Below, in pieces: positions 26,815 through 34,205 of a stretch of DNA of 64,000 bases. The translations under genes were made by a program, and so were the position numbers. Origin of the DNA: WJMD01 sp964596015 (lineage in GTDB: Bacteria > Joyebacterota > Joyebacteria > Joyebacterales > Joyebacteraceae); NCBI GenBank assembly GCA_964596015.1, contig CAZQSB010000007.1, positions 1 to 64,000 of the forward strand, read 5' to 3'. Every line of letters starts with the position of its first letter. Within the stretch, counting starts at the first letter, position 1. The notes under the pieces were generated by a model. It saw only the letters and a list, made by a program, of their open reading frames with translations, had not been told where the DNA came from and ran no database searches.

Positions 26815-27561
26815 TCACTTTCCGTAGATGACGTTTCGACCGTCCTCATGCAGCATGTCGTACCCGCGCAGATAGAAGAGCTGCGCGGGCGCGATGTTCG
26901 CGAAGAAGAGCTCGACGAACTCCCCGACGTTCCCTATGAACGACTTCGGAACGTAGACGACGTCGTTAGGACGAAGCGCCATGTCCTCGGAGAGATCGCG
27001 TCCGGAGAGCACGTCGTCCACATTGACCCTGTACGCAACGGGCTCGGGCACGCCGTCAGTGCGAACCACCATCACGCTCGAGGGCTTCCCGGTCGAGAGA
27101 AGCCCGCCGGCGGCGGACAGCGCGGACGTCACGCTCAGGCCGCCGACCGTTTCGATCGAACCGGGGTTCTTCACCTCGCCGACGACGTACACCGGTTGCT
27201 TCGCGAGCGTAGTGATGAGCACCGAGACGCCGGGGTTCCTCACATAGGCGGATACGCCGGCCTCGATGGCCGCGGCCAGCTCGCCGATCGTAAGCCCCTC
27301 GGCGGACAGCTCGCCGCCGAACGGAGTGGTCACCGTGCCGGTCGGCGTCACCTGGGTCTGGTACTCCAGTTCCTGCTCATCGGCGAATCGCACGCGGATC
27401 GCGTCTCCGACACGGAGCCTGTACTCCCCCGTCTCGCGGGGAGGTGCCTCGGACGACGGCAGCGGCCCGCCGTCCGCGCGCGAACCCGCGCAGCCGGCGA
27501 TGAGACCCGCGCACAAGAGGCCGACGAGCAGGAGGATAGCCCCCTGGGCTTTCGACGACAT
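26815..27561 (-). CDS. Wza-like polysaccharide export lipoprotein (poly_export/SLBB)
   Basis: 248 residues, start MSSKAQGAILLLVG with AGGGGG upstream. Lipoprotein signal peptide with lipobox LIAGC at about 19-23. The polysaccharide export domain begins YRLRVGDAIRVRF, followed by an SLBB domain (QPVYVVGEVKNPGSI, GLSVTSALSAAGG) and MALRPNDVVYVPKSF. The C-terminus lacks a clear amphipathic helix. It forms the outer-membrane/periplasmic channel for the exopolysaccharide. A sigma-54-like element lies 73 bases upstream, making this the probable first gene of a separately controlled export operon. Confidence 0.9.
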   Translation of the reverse strand: MSSKAQGAILLLVGLLCAGLIAGCAGSRADGGPLPSSEAPPRETGEYRLRVGDAIRVRFADEQELEYQTQVTPTGTVTTPFGGELSAEGLTIGELAAAIEAGVSAYVRNPGVSVLITTLAKQPVYVVGEVKNPGSIETVGGLSVTSALSAAGGLLSTGKPSSVMVVRTDGVPEPVAYRVNVDDVLSGRDLSEDMALRPNDVVYVPKSFIGNVGEFVELFFANIAPAQLFYLRGYDMLHEDGRNVIYGK

Positions 27562-27633
27562 CGTGATAAGCCCCCTTCGTGCACCCACAGGAGCGTCCCA
27601 CCGTCGGGACACCCGACTGACGACCCGGTCTAA

Positions 27634-27649
27634 AGCATAACTTGTGCCA
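27634..27649 (-). promoter_or_regulatory. Sigma-54-like element upstream of the Wza-like gene
   Basis: Minus-strand TGGCACAAGTTATGCT matches TGGCAYRN4TTGCW except one base (ATGC for TTGC). The start site would be near 27623, about 62 bases before the ATG. The -24 half is perfect. Confidence 0.5.
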
Positions 27650-27725
27650 CAGTTACGGCGCCCCGAACGCGAACAGGCGTCGGAGCGACCGATGCCGGCG
27701 CTTCCGGCCGCCCTGCGGCGAATCC

Positions 27726-29339
27726 TCACTCAGATCGCGGCGCTCCCTCGTCGGCTCGAGACCCGTCGGCGCCGGCCTCGCCTTGGTAGAGCGCGATGGC
27801 GACGCCCGGGAACGTGGCCAGTTCCACGGTCTCGTAGACCCGCCCGAGATAGGACGGGATGCGGCGCTGCGGGTCCACGTGCCACCAGCGGCTGTCGATG
27901 AACCAGACCCGCCGCGCGTCCGTCAGGAGCTCCCCGAGCCGCCGCGCCACCTCCTCGTCCGAGCCGGTCTGGCCCGGGTAGAGCACCACGAGTTCGGCCG
28001 GTCCGTCGTAGTAGTGCCGGAACACGTCGCGCACGACGGGCGCCAGGATGACGTCCCCGGGCTTCTCGCGCCCCTCGACGAACTCGACGGCCGAGCGCAC
28101 GTCGTCGCGCCCGTAAGCCGGGACCGCGTGATAGTTTCTGAGCGACAAGCCACAAAATACGACGAGCGCGGCGCAAAGCAAGGCCGCCGGCCGCCTTCTC
28201 AGCAACCCGATGCCGGCGCCTGCGAGAAGGAGCAGGGCCGGCAGTCCCGGGGTCAGGTACCGTACGTTGAACGGCTTCACGTTCGCCAGCGCCAGGACGA
28301 CCGCCCCGACCGCGGGGACCAGAAACGTCAGGAGCAGCAGAAGCCCGGCCTCCCGCCGGAACCACAGCCGGACGAGCCCCAGAAGGAGCGCCGCCGCGAG
28401 CACGAGCCCCGCCGACGCGACGACCGGAAGGTACTCCAGAAAGGCCGACAGGGGCGACTGCACGTGGAGTTCGGTCAGAGAGGGACCGAGCGTGTAGCCG
28501 TACCCCATCGCGAAGACCGCGTAGGGCAGCGCACCCGGCGCGAAGGTCGTCTCGCCCCTCAGAAGCTCCTCGGGCTCCGCCTCGGTCGGCAATCCGACGT
28601 GTTCGCCGATCCCGCCCGATTCCGCCCAGTGCATGAGGCTCCACATGCCGGGCGTGAAGAGCGCCACGACCAGCAGGGCGGCGGTCAGCCACCCGAGAAG
28701 CCGCCTGCGCGACCTGCGGAGACGCAGGACGAGGTAGAGGCCGTGCCCGGCCGCCATGAAGATCGCAGACATGTTCAGATAGAGTGCCGCGACGGTCGAG
28801 GCGACGTACGACGCGGTCCCTCCGCGACGCTCATGGGCGATGTGCCACACGGCCAGCGTCGCCCACGCCGCGGCGAGGGTCAGAAGCGAGTAGTTCCTGA
28901 CCTCCTGCGAGTACCACACCGAGTAGGGAGAGACGGCGAGCAGAAGAGCAGTCACGAAGCCGGTGCGCCGGTCGAACATGCGGCGCCCCAGCTCGGCCAC
29001 GGCCGGGATCGTGAGAATGCCGGCGACGGCCGACACTGCCCGGAGAGCGACCTCATCGGTCGAGAGGCGGGACACCCAGTGGACGATGAAGGCGTGAAGA
29101 GGACCCTGGATGTTCCCGACGAAGTCCGACCAGGTGAAGGCGCCCCCGACACCGGCGGCCTTGAGCGTTATGACCTCGTCGACCCAGAGGCTCTGGCGAC
29201 CCAGGCCCCACAGGCGGACGAACGCCCCCACGGCGACGACCGCGATGAGGGCCCACGCCCAGCGCCCCCACGCGTCGCGGAGGCCTGCGCCGGGCGTCTG
29301 CCGACGCTCGATGTTCAACGTAGCACTCCGACCCACCAT
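27726..29339 (-). CDS. GT39-type polytopic membrane glycosyltransferase (ArnT/PMT-like)
   Basis: 537 residues with about 11 transmembrane helices. The periplasmic acidic motif LGRQSLWVDEVITL after helix 1 and SPYSVWYSQEVRNYSLL are typical of GT-C GT39 enzymes that use polyprenyl-phosphate sugars. The C-terminal soluble part is short. ATG at 29339 is chosen (AGGT 8 bases upstream); an in-frame GTG at 29354 has an SD too close. It may decorate lipid A, lipids or the exopolysaccharide. A consensus promoter 60 bases upstream shows it can be transcribed alone. Confidence 0.82.
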   Translation of the reverse strand: MVGRSATLNIERRQTPGAGLRDAWGRWAWALIAVVAVGAFVRLWGLGRQSLWVDEVITLKAAGVGGAFTWSDFVGNIQGPLHAFIVHWVSRLSTDEVALRAVSAVAGILTIPAVAELGRRMFDRRTGFVTALLLAVSPYSVWYSQEVRNYSLLTLAAAWATLAVWHIAHERRGGTASYVASTVAALYLNMSAIFMAAGHGLYLVLRLRRSRRRLLGWLTAALLVVALFTPGMWSLMHWAESGGIGEHVGLPTEAEPEELLRGETTFAPGALPYAVFAMGYGYTLGPSLTELHVQSPLSAFLEYLPVVASAGLVLAAALLLGLVRLWFRREAGLLLLLTFLVPAVGAVVLALANVKPFNVRYLTPGLPALLLLAGAGIGLLRRRPAALLCAALVVFCGLSLRNYHAVPAYGRDDVRSAVEFVEGREKPGDVILAPVVRDVFRHYYDGPAELVVLYPGQTGSDEEVARRLGELLTDARRVWFIDSRWWHVDPQRRIPSYLGRVYETVELATFPGVAIALYQGEAGADGSRADEGAPRSE

Positions 29340-29405
29340 CGAGTTGACCTGCACATCCTCATCTGACGGTGAGCCGACGGGGATACGGACTACGGTAAGT
29401 CTGGG

Positions 29406-29434
29406 AGTCTACATCAGGGAGGTCGCGCTGTCAA
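29406..29434 (-). promoter_or_regulatory. Sigma-70 promoter of the GT39 gene
   Basis: Minus-strand TTGACA (29429-29434), 17-base spacer, TAGACT (29406-29411, 4/6). The start site would be near 29399. Confidence 0.7.
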
Positions 29435-29527
29435 TCGACGCGCTTCCCCGACGCGACGGCGGTCTCCCGCCGTCGTCAGCCGACCCGCCGGCCGCTCAGG
29501 ACGAACGAGGCTTCAGGCGGCACCTGA

Positions 29528-29596
29528 GTACGGAAATCCGGCAGCGATGCAGTGTGAGTGAGGGCTCAAACGGCATGAATGCTGCCGGATCCGTAC
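29528..29596. repeat. Long interrupted inverted repeat in the 315-base gap after the sugar transferase
   Basis: Arms 29528-29545 and 29581-29596 pair over 16 bp (GTACGG and ATCCGGCAGC against GCTGCCGGATCCGTAC) with a 2-base AA bulge and a 35-base loop, which itself can pair (TGAG/CTCA, ATGC/GCAT). Smaller hairpins flank it: CAGG/CCTG at about 29513-29526 and GTCAGA/TCTGAC at about 29597-29613. No T-run follows on either strand, so it is not a plain terminator. The rest of 29340-29654 holds only the GT39 promoter. Confidence 0.7.
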
Positions 29597-29654
29597 GTCA
29601 GATGACGTCTGACCTGTCGTGCCTCGAGAGCTGCATCCTTCGCAGATGGGTCGT

Positions 29655-30347
29655 CTAGTAGGCCCCCTTCCGGGAGAGAACGGCGGGGAGCGTCCGGATG
29701 AGGATCTTGAGGTCAAGCCCGAGTGACTGGCGCCGGATGTACTCGATGTCGAGCCGCATCCACTCGGTGAACCCGATGTGGTTGCGGCCGCTGATCTGCC
29801 AGAGACAGGTGATACCCGGCAGGACGGAGAGCTTCTCGCGCTGCCATGCTTCGTAGTTCTCGACCTCGCACGGGAGCGGCGGTCTCGGTCCCACCAGGCT
29901 CATCTCGCCCCTCAGAACGTTGATGAGCTGGGGAAGCTCGTCGAGACTCGTGCGTCTCAGGAAGCGTCCCATCCTGGTGATCCTCGGGTCCTCGCTGATC
30001 TTGAAGACCGGCCCCTCGAGCTCGTTCAGGTGCATGAGCTCCTGCTTCAGGCGCTCGGCGTCCTGCACCATCGACCGGAACTTGAAGAACCAGAACTCGG
30101 TCCCGTCCTTCCCCACCCGGATCTGCCTGAAGAAGATCGGACCGGGCGAGTCCAGCTTGACGAGAACCGAGATAACGAGGAAGACAGGCGACAGGAGGAT
30201 GAGCCCCACGAGGCTCGCCAGGATGTCGAAGGGACGCTTCATGCCCCGCTGGTAGAACTCCCCCCTCGTCAGAGCGGGGCCTTCGGCGCGACCGCGCGCG
30301 TAGTCCTCGATGGTGCCGTATCCGAATCGCTCGTCGACGAAGTACAC
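29655..30347 (-). CDS. Undecaprenyl-phosphate sugar phosphotransferase (WbaP/PglC-like), initiates exopolysaccharide repeat
   Basis: Transfers a sugar-1-phosphate to undecaprenyl phosphate. The bacterial sugar transferase domain is complete: KRPFDILASLVGLILLSPVF (membrane hairpin), the catalytic FRQIRVGKDGTEFWFFKFRSM, RRTSLDELPQLINVLRGEMS, LVGPRPPLP and LPGITCLWQISGRN. 230 residues from GTG at 30347 (AGGAG about 10 bases upstream). The frame stays open to a GTG at 30425, but that codon lies inside a terminator hairpin and the extra residues are Arg-rich and unlike the family. The N-terminal four-helix domain of long WbaP proteins is absent. Behind a strong promoter and a structured leader. 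Confidence 0.88.
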   Translation of the reverse strand: MYFVDERFGYGTIEDYARGRAEGPALTRGEFYQRGMKRPFDILASLVGLILLSPVFLVISVLVKLDSPGPIFFRQIRVGKDGTEFWFFKFRSMVQDAERLKQELMHLNELEGPVFKISEDPRITRMGRFLRRTSLDELPQLINVLRGEMSLVGPRPPLPCEVENYEAWQREKLSVLPGITCLWQISGRNHIGFTEWMRLDIEYIRRQSLGLDLKILIRTLPAVLSRKGAY

Positions 30348-30617
30348 GGTCTCTGCGCTCCTGACAGTTCGGCTTCGTCCGGCGCGAAAAAAGGCCGGGC
30401 TCGACTCTCGGTCGCACCCGGCCACGGATCTTCTGTTCTGTCCGCTGGCTGCTGAGGGCGCGTCCGGTCCATTGGAGCGTAGCCGGGCGCATCTGGTGGA
30501 TGCGGACGGACAACGCTCACGAACGGGTGTCAGACTCTCAAGAAACCCTTAGCAGTCGCGCTATGCGAGTCCTTTCGAAGCTGTCACTTCAGGGTGTTGG
30601 GGTGGCTCGCTTCCGAC
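30348..30617 (-). promoter_or_regulatory. Structured 5' leader of the sugar transferase gene
   Basis: About 270 bases between the predicted start site and the sugar transferase GTG. It contains a hairpin CGCATC-CACCA-GATGCG (30488-30504 on the plus strand), a GACTC/GAGTC pairing around 30530-30571 and an intrinsic terminator at 30387-30423. No match to the c-di-GMP-I riboswitch or JUMPstart was found by eye. It may be an attenuator leader or the body of a small RNA of about 230 bases. Confidence 0.5.
30387..30423 (-). terminator. Intrinsic terminator inside the exopolysaccharide leader
   Basis: On the minus strand GGCCGGG (30417-30423) pairs with CCCGGCC (30393-30399), followed at once by TTTTTT (30387-30392). 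It is placed after a strong promoter and 40 bases before the sugar transferase start. Confidence 0.8.
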
Positions 30618-30623
30618 AATGAT

Positions 30624-30652
30624 ATTGTATCACAAGCTTTGTGCCGTGTCAA
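30624..30652 (-). promoter_or_regulatory. Consensus sigma-70 promoter of the exopolysaccharide leader
   Basis: Minus-strand TTGACA (30647-30652), 17-base spacer, TACAAT (30624-30629, 5/6). The -35 overlaps the stop codon of the upstream gene. The start site would be near 30617. The local sequence is unusually AT-rich for this genome. Confidence 0.85.
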
Positions 30653-31623
30653 CGTGAATCCCGGCTGTCGCGGCCGCGAGCGAGCGACCTCAGAAGCGCC
30701 GCCCGGAAAAGGGGCACGAGCACCTCATGACGGCCCCTAATTGCAAAGCCCATACCAGATTGCGCGGTCGGTCTCCTGACCACGTTCATCATCGTCCGGT
30801 ACGGTTCATTCATGTCCATCGAGACCGCGGAGAACGCCCCATCGATCCTCCCCAGATTCCTCCCGACGGCCAGCGCCTTCAGGAAGACCTCGGGCAGAAC
30901 GACAGCTGACCCGATGTTCACGACGGCCCCGCCGTCTATCCTCGAGACGACCTCCGAGAGGATGCGGAAGTCTCTCAGGCTGGCGTCGCCGATCGAGGCG
31001 CCGTCCGCGGAGGCGTGCTCGTGAACGATGTCGGTTCCGAGCGCGACGTGGACCGTGACCGGGACCTCGAGCTCCCACGCGCGTCCGAAGATGGAGGCGT
31101 CGAGATGCGGCGCGTCTTTGCGGACGATCGCTCTTCCGAGAGCCTCTCCGAACCCGAGCTGCTCGGCGCGCGCCTCGCGGGCCGCGCCGTTGACGAGCTC
31201 GGCCGTCTCGCGGCACGCTCCGAACGTGCCGTTCGCCAGATTCACGGAGACGTCCTCGGAGGTCATCCCCCACATGCCGATCTCCGCGTCGTGTATGGCG
31301 CCCGCGCCGTTCGTCGCGATGGCCGAGACGAAGCCGCGCTCCATCAGGTCGATGACGAGCCTCGAGAGACCGCACTTGATCACGTGGGCTCCGAGCATGA
31401 GGACGAGCGTCCCCTGTCGCTCGACAACGGTCGCCACCGCCTCGACCGCGTTCCTGAGCTCCGACCCCGCCAGAATGTCCGGGAAGCTCTCGAAAAGAGC
31501 GTCGAACTCCTCCCCCGGCTCGCGCGCCTCGACGAACGACTCGACGTCGACCAGCCCTCCGCGGTCCTCGATGGAGACGGTTTCGATGCCTGACAGGTCG
31601 ATCTCGGTGTAACGCGATGTCAT
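30649..31623 (-). CDS. Deoxyhypusine-synthase-like protein of unknown function
   Basis: 324 residues. The ATG overlaps the stop of the DUF3108 gene (ATGA), with GGGAGGGACC upstream. The core resembles the deoxyhypusine synthase fold: LVLMLGAHVIKCGLSRLVIDLMERGFVSAIATNGAGAIHD matches the NAD-binding segment region by region (in pieces LMLGAHVIKCG and IATNGAGAIHD), followed by VPVTVHVALGTDIVHEH and VVNIGSAVVLPEVFLKAL. Where the eukaryotic enzyme has GGGVVKHH with the catalytic lysine, this has GSAVVLPE. Bacteria lack eIF5A, so the substrate would differ. Last gene of the LPS core operon. Family assignment is from pattern only. Confidence 0.6.
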   Translation of the reverse strand: MTSRYTEIDLSGIETVSIEDRGGLVDVESFVEAREPGEEFDALFESFPDILAGSELRNAVEAVATVVERQGTLVLMLGAHVIKCGLSRLVIDLMERGFVSAIATNGAGAIHDAEIGMWGMTSEDVSVNLANGTFGACRETAELVNGAAREARAEQLGFGEALGRAIVRKDAPHLDASIFGRAWELEVPVTVHVALGTDIVHEHASADGASIGDASLRDFRILSEVVSRIDGGAVVNIGSAVVLPEVFLKALAVGRNLGRIDGAFSAVSMDMNEPYRTMMNVVRRPTAQSGMGFAIRGRHEVLVPLFRAALLRSLARGRDSRDSR

Positions 31624-32432
31624 GGTCCCTCCCCCGAAGCGTCCTGACGATACCGGGGCGGCGAGTAAGACGTGAGCTCGGCCGAGATCGACCCGATCAC
31701 GACCTTGCTGCGCATCAGCACGGGCACGTGGCGTCCGTCGTCGGTCAGCCATATCTGAAGCGACCCCTTGTGCCGGAACAGCCCCTCCACCCGCATGACC
31801 GGCTCGACGACGATGCAGTCGAAGGTCCCTGCCGGGACCTCGATGCGGTCGCGCTTCAGCACGTCGATCCGGAGCGGGTAGTTCTCCTTGTCGGCGTGGT
31901 TCTCGATGAACACCGGACGACCGACCTCGAGGTCCATCATCCTGACGTAGTAAAGCGACGACAGGATGTCCTGCGCGTCGAGCGACAGAGGCACGACGCG
32001 GCCGTCCCGCTCCGGGTAGATGGCGATGTGCCGCTCCTGGTCGTAGTGCACGAGGTCGTGCGAACGGTAGTCGCCCTCGGAGATGCTCTTCTCGAACCGA
32101 CGCGTGACGAGTTCGCGGACATCGAGATGCGATTCCGCGACGTCCCTGACCCTGAAGAAGGTCGAGAACCACGGAACGGATTCCGCGATGGAGACGACGT
32201 GATAGCAGGGATAGCCCCGGACGTTCTCCGTCTCGGGGATGGACATGACGGCCTTCCCCGCCGTGATGAAGCCGTACGTCACGTCGAACGACATCCGCTC
32301 TCCGACGCCGAAAGGCGGGACGCGCCGGCTGCCGCCGGGCCCCAGCGCGGCGAAGGGTCCGTCGTCCGCGAGGCAGGGGCGCGCGGCGAGGACGCAGACG
32401 ATGAAGACCGCGATGACCGGAGCGCGTCTCAT
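31620..32432 (-). CDS. DUF3108 domain-containing exported protein
   Basis: 270 residues from the ATG overlapping the GmhB-like gene stop. Signal peptide to about residue 22 (VIAVFIVCVLAARPCLA). The mature protein matches DUF3108: FGVGERMSFDVTYGFITAGKAVM, YHVVSIAESVPWFSTFFRVRD, IDVLKRDRIEVPAGTFDCIVVEP and IWLTDDGRHVPVLMRSKVVIGSISAEL. The family is periplasmic, predicted beta-rich and of unknown role, often near envelope genes. Confidence 0.85.
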   Translation of the reverse strand: MRRAPVIAVFIVCVLAARPCLADDGPFAALGPGGSRRVPPFGVGERMSFDVTYGFITAGKAVMSIPETENVRGYPCYHVVSIAESVPWFSTFFRVRDVAESHLDVRELVTRRFEKSISEGDYRSHDLVHYDQERHIAIYPERDGRVVPLSLDAQDILSSLYYVRMMDLEVGRPVFIENHADKENYPLRIDVLKRDRIEVPAGTFDCIVVEPVMRVEGLFRHKGSLQIWLTDDGRHVPVLMRSKVVIGSISAELTSYSPPRYRQDASGEGP

Positions 32433-33025
32433 GCGAGCTCCAGCTCTCTCAGAAACCACTCGATCCCCCCAGCGATGTCGTCGGCAACGTGCGCCACCGG
32501 TCCCGTGAGCTTCCGCTCGACAGCCGTACCCCTGCCTGTCCTGACCAGGACACCCCGGATGCCGGCGCGCGCGGCCATCTCGAGGTCCGTGACCTGGTCC
32601 CCGAACATCGCGCTCTGGTCGAGGTCGGCGCCGAGGTCGCGCACGGCCGCCTCGACCATGCCCGTGGCGGGTTTCCTCCAGCTCGTGTCGCGTCCGAGGG
32701 CCGTCACCCGGGCGTCAGGATAGTTCGGCGCGTAGTACGCCCCGTCCAGCGTGGCGCCGCCTGCCGCCAGAAGCTCGACGAGGCGGTCGTGAACTCCGGC
32801 GAGGTCGTCCTCGGTCATGAGACCCCGGGCGACCCCCGACTGGTTGCTCACAACGACGGCGAGGACGCCCGAGGCGTTAAGCCGCGCCACCGCCGCGGCG
32901 GCACCGCGCTCGAGTTCGAGATCGCAGGGATCGGTCACGTAGCCTCGTTCGACCGTGAGCGTCCCGTCCCGATCGAGGAAAGCCGCGGGCCGGCCGCTTC
33001 CTTCTGTCTCATTCTCCCGCTTCAT
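32429..33025 (-). CDS. GmhB/HisB-N-type HAD phosphatase lacking the zinc ligands
   Basis: 198 residues, ATG at 33025 (GGAG 6 bases upstream; it overlaps the O-antigen ligase gene end by 17 bases). HAD motif I FLDRDGTLTVERGY, motif II VVVSNQSGVARG, and motif III/IV WRKPATGM and MFGDQVTDLEMA match the D,D-heptose 1,7-bisphosphate phosphatase family. The usual zinc loop (CPHHP...CDCRKP) reads YAPNYPDARV...DTSWRKP, so all Cys/His ligands are gone. Among LPS heptosyltransferase-type genes, heptose bisphosphate is the likely substrate, but specificity may have shifted. Confidence 0.8.
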   Translation of the reverse strand: MKRENETEGSGRPAAFLDRDGTLTVERGYVTDPCDLELERGAAAAVARLNASGVLAVVVSNQSGVARGLMTEDDLAGVHDRLVELLAAGGATLDGAYYAPNYPDARVTALGRDTSWRKPATGMVEAAVRDLGADLDQSAMFGDQVTDLEMAARAGIRGVLVRTGRGTAVERKLTGPVAHVADDIAGGIEWFLRELELA

Positions 33026-34205
33026 CGTTCGCTCCATGCCTCGACCGAAATGAACCAAGTCCCAGCATAGCATAGAACAGCATGCCCGGCTCCGCCCTGA
33101 GGGTCAAGCTCGACAGTCCGGCCACCAGCAGCGCCGCGACCGACGCCGCGACCGCGGGGACAGGCGACGGGCGCCCGCGCGGCGCGGTCCGCAGCCCGCG
33201 AACCATGTCGCGGACCGCGAGCCCGACGAACAGCGCGAATGCGGCGAATCCGAGGACGCCGCGCTCCACCAGGAGGTGGAGCATGACGTTGTGCGCGTGC
33301 ATGGTCCGGTGCGGACCGGAGCCGTCGGTCACCCGCACGTCGAGTCTTCCGAACGTGCCCGGACCGTGTCCCGTCACGGGACGCTCCGCCACCAGCTCGA
33401 GCGTCTGCGACCAGATGTCGGTCCGGATCCGGACGGCATCCTCCAGGCGGTCCCCCACCAGGCGCGAGGTGGGCTCCGTCACGCTCAGACCGATCGCCAG
33501 AGCCGCGACCGGGACCAGCACGAGTGCGGCGACCCACGCCCGGCGCGCCTGGATCGACACAAGCAGCGCGAGCCCGAGGGCGCAGGCGAGGAGCGGTCCC
33601 CTCGATACGGTCAGCCAGAGCGCGGCCGTCCCGGCGAGCGCGACCGCGAGCGACAGCGTTCTCGTCAGGGGACGGGCCCGCCGGAGCATGACGGTCCAGA
33701 ACGCCAGGGGGAGAACGCCCGCGAGGTACTCGCCTGCCACGACAGGGTTCGGCAGCGAGGGCAGCGCGAACCGCCCGTTCCTGAGCGACGGGGTCCACGA
33801 GGAGACGGCCACGCCCGCGGCCGTCCCGAGGAGAAGCGCCCCGACCAGGACCTCCAGCCGACGCCTCGACGTGACGACATCGAGGACGAGAATGTAGACC
33901 GCGATCATCCCGCCGAGCGCGCTGAGCTTCATCGGGTGCCGCCATCCCGGCTCGGCTGCGACAACGGCCACGACGGCCGTCAGCACCACGCCTGCCGCGG
34001 CCCAGACGGTCGGCTTCCGAAGCCACGCGGGCCGCGAGCCGAGCGCCAGACGGACCGCGAGCGCGAGGAGCGCGAGTATCAGCCCCGCCGACTTGAGGGC
34101 CTCCGAATGAGCCAGCGCCGAGAGAAGCAGCGCCACGCCGGCGAACTCGATGCGCCCGAGCCACACCTCGATCGGGGGCCGCCGCCCGGATGCTCCTTCG
34201 CTCAT
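33009..34205 (-). CDS. O-antigen ligase family protein of the LPS operon
   Basis: 398 residues, ATG overlapping the upstream glycosyltransferase stop. About 10-12 membrane helices. The Wzy_C domain has LPNPVVAGEYLAGVLPLAF, LTVSRGPLLAC, GHGPGTFGRLDV and MHAHNVMLHLLVERGVLG, the motif with the catalytic-type His. In this LPS core context it is more likely the WaaL ligase joining O-chain to lipid A-core in the periplasm. The second such protein in the window (22120-23661) belongs to the exopolysaccharide genes. Confidence 0.85.
   Translation of the reverse strand: MSEGASGRRPPIEVWLGRIEFAGVALLLSALAHSEALKSAGLILALLALAVRLALGSRPAWLRKPTVWAAAGVVLTAVVAVVAAEPGWRHPMKLSALGGMIAVYILVLDVVTSRRRLEVLVGALLLGTAAGVAVSSWTPSLRNGRFALPSLPNPVVAGEYLAGVLPLAFWTVMLRRARPLTRTLSLAVALAGTAALWLTVSRGPLLACALGLALLVSIQARRAWVAALVLVPVAALAIGLSVTEPTSRLVGDRLEDAVRIRTDIWSQTLELVAERPVTGHGPGTFGRLDVRVTDGSGPHRTMHAHNVMLHLLVERGVLGFAAFALFVGLAVRDMVRGLRTAPRGRPSPVPAVAASVAALLVAGLSSLTLRAEPGMLFYAMLGLGSFRSRHGANDEAGE

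Noticed and set aside
30348..30425. N-terminal extension of the sugar transferase to a GTG at 30425.
   Set aside because: The codon lies next to the stem of the intrinsic terminator, the extra residues are Arg/Ser-rich, and an AGGAG-preceded GTG at 30347 fits the family better.
30387..30617. c-di-GMP riboswitch or JUMPstart element in the leader.
   Set aside because: The conserved sequence blocks of these elements were not found by eye; only hairpins and the terminator are supported.
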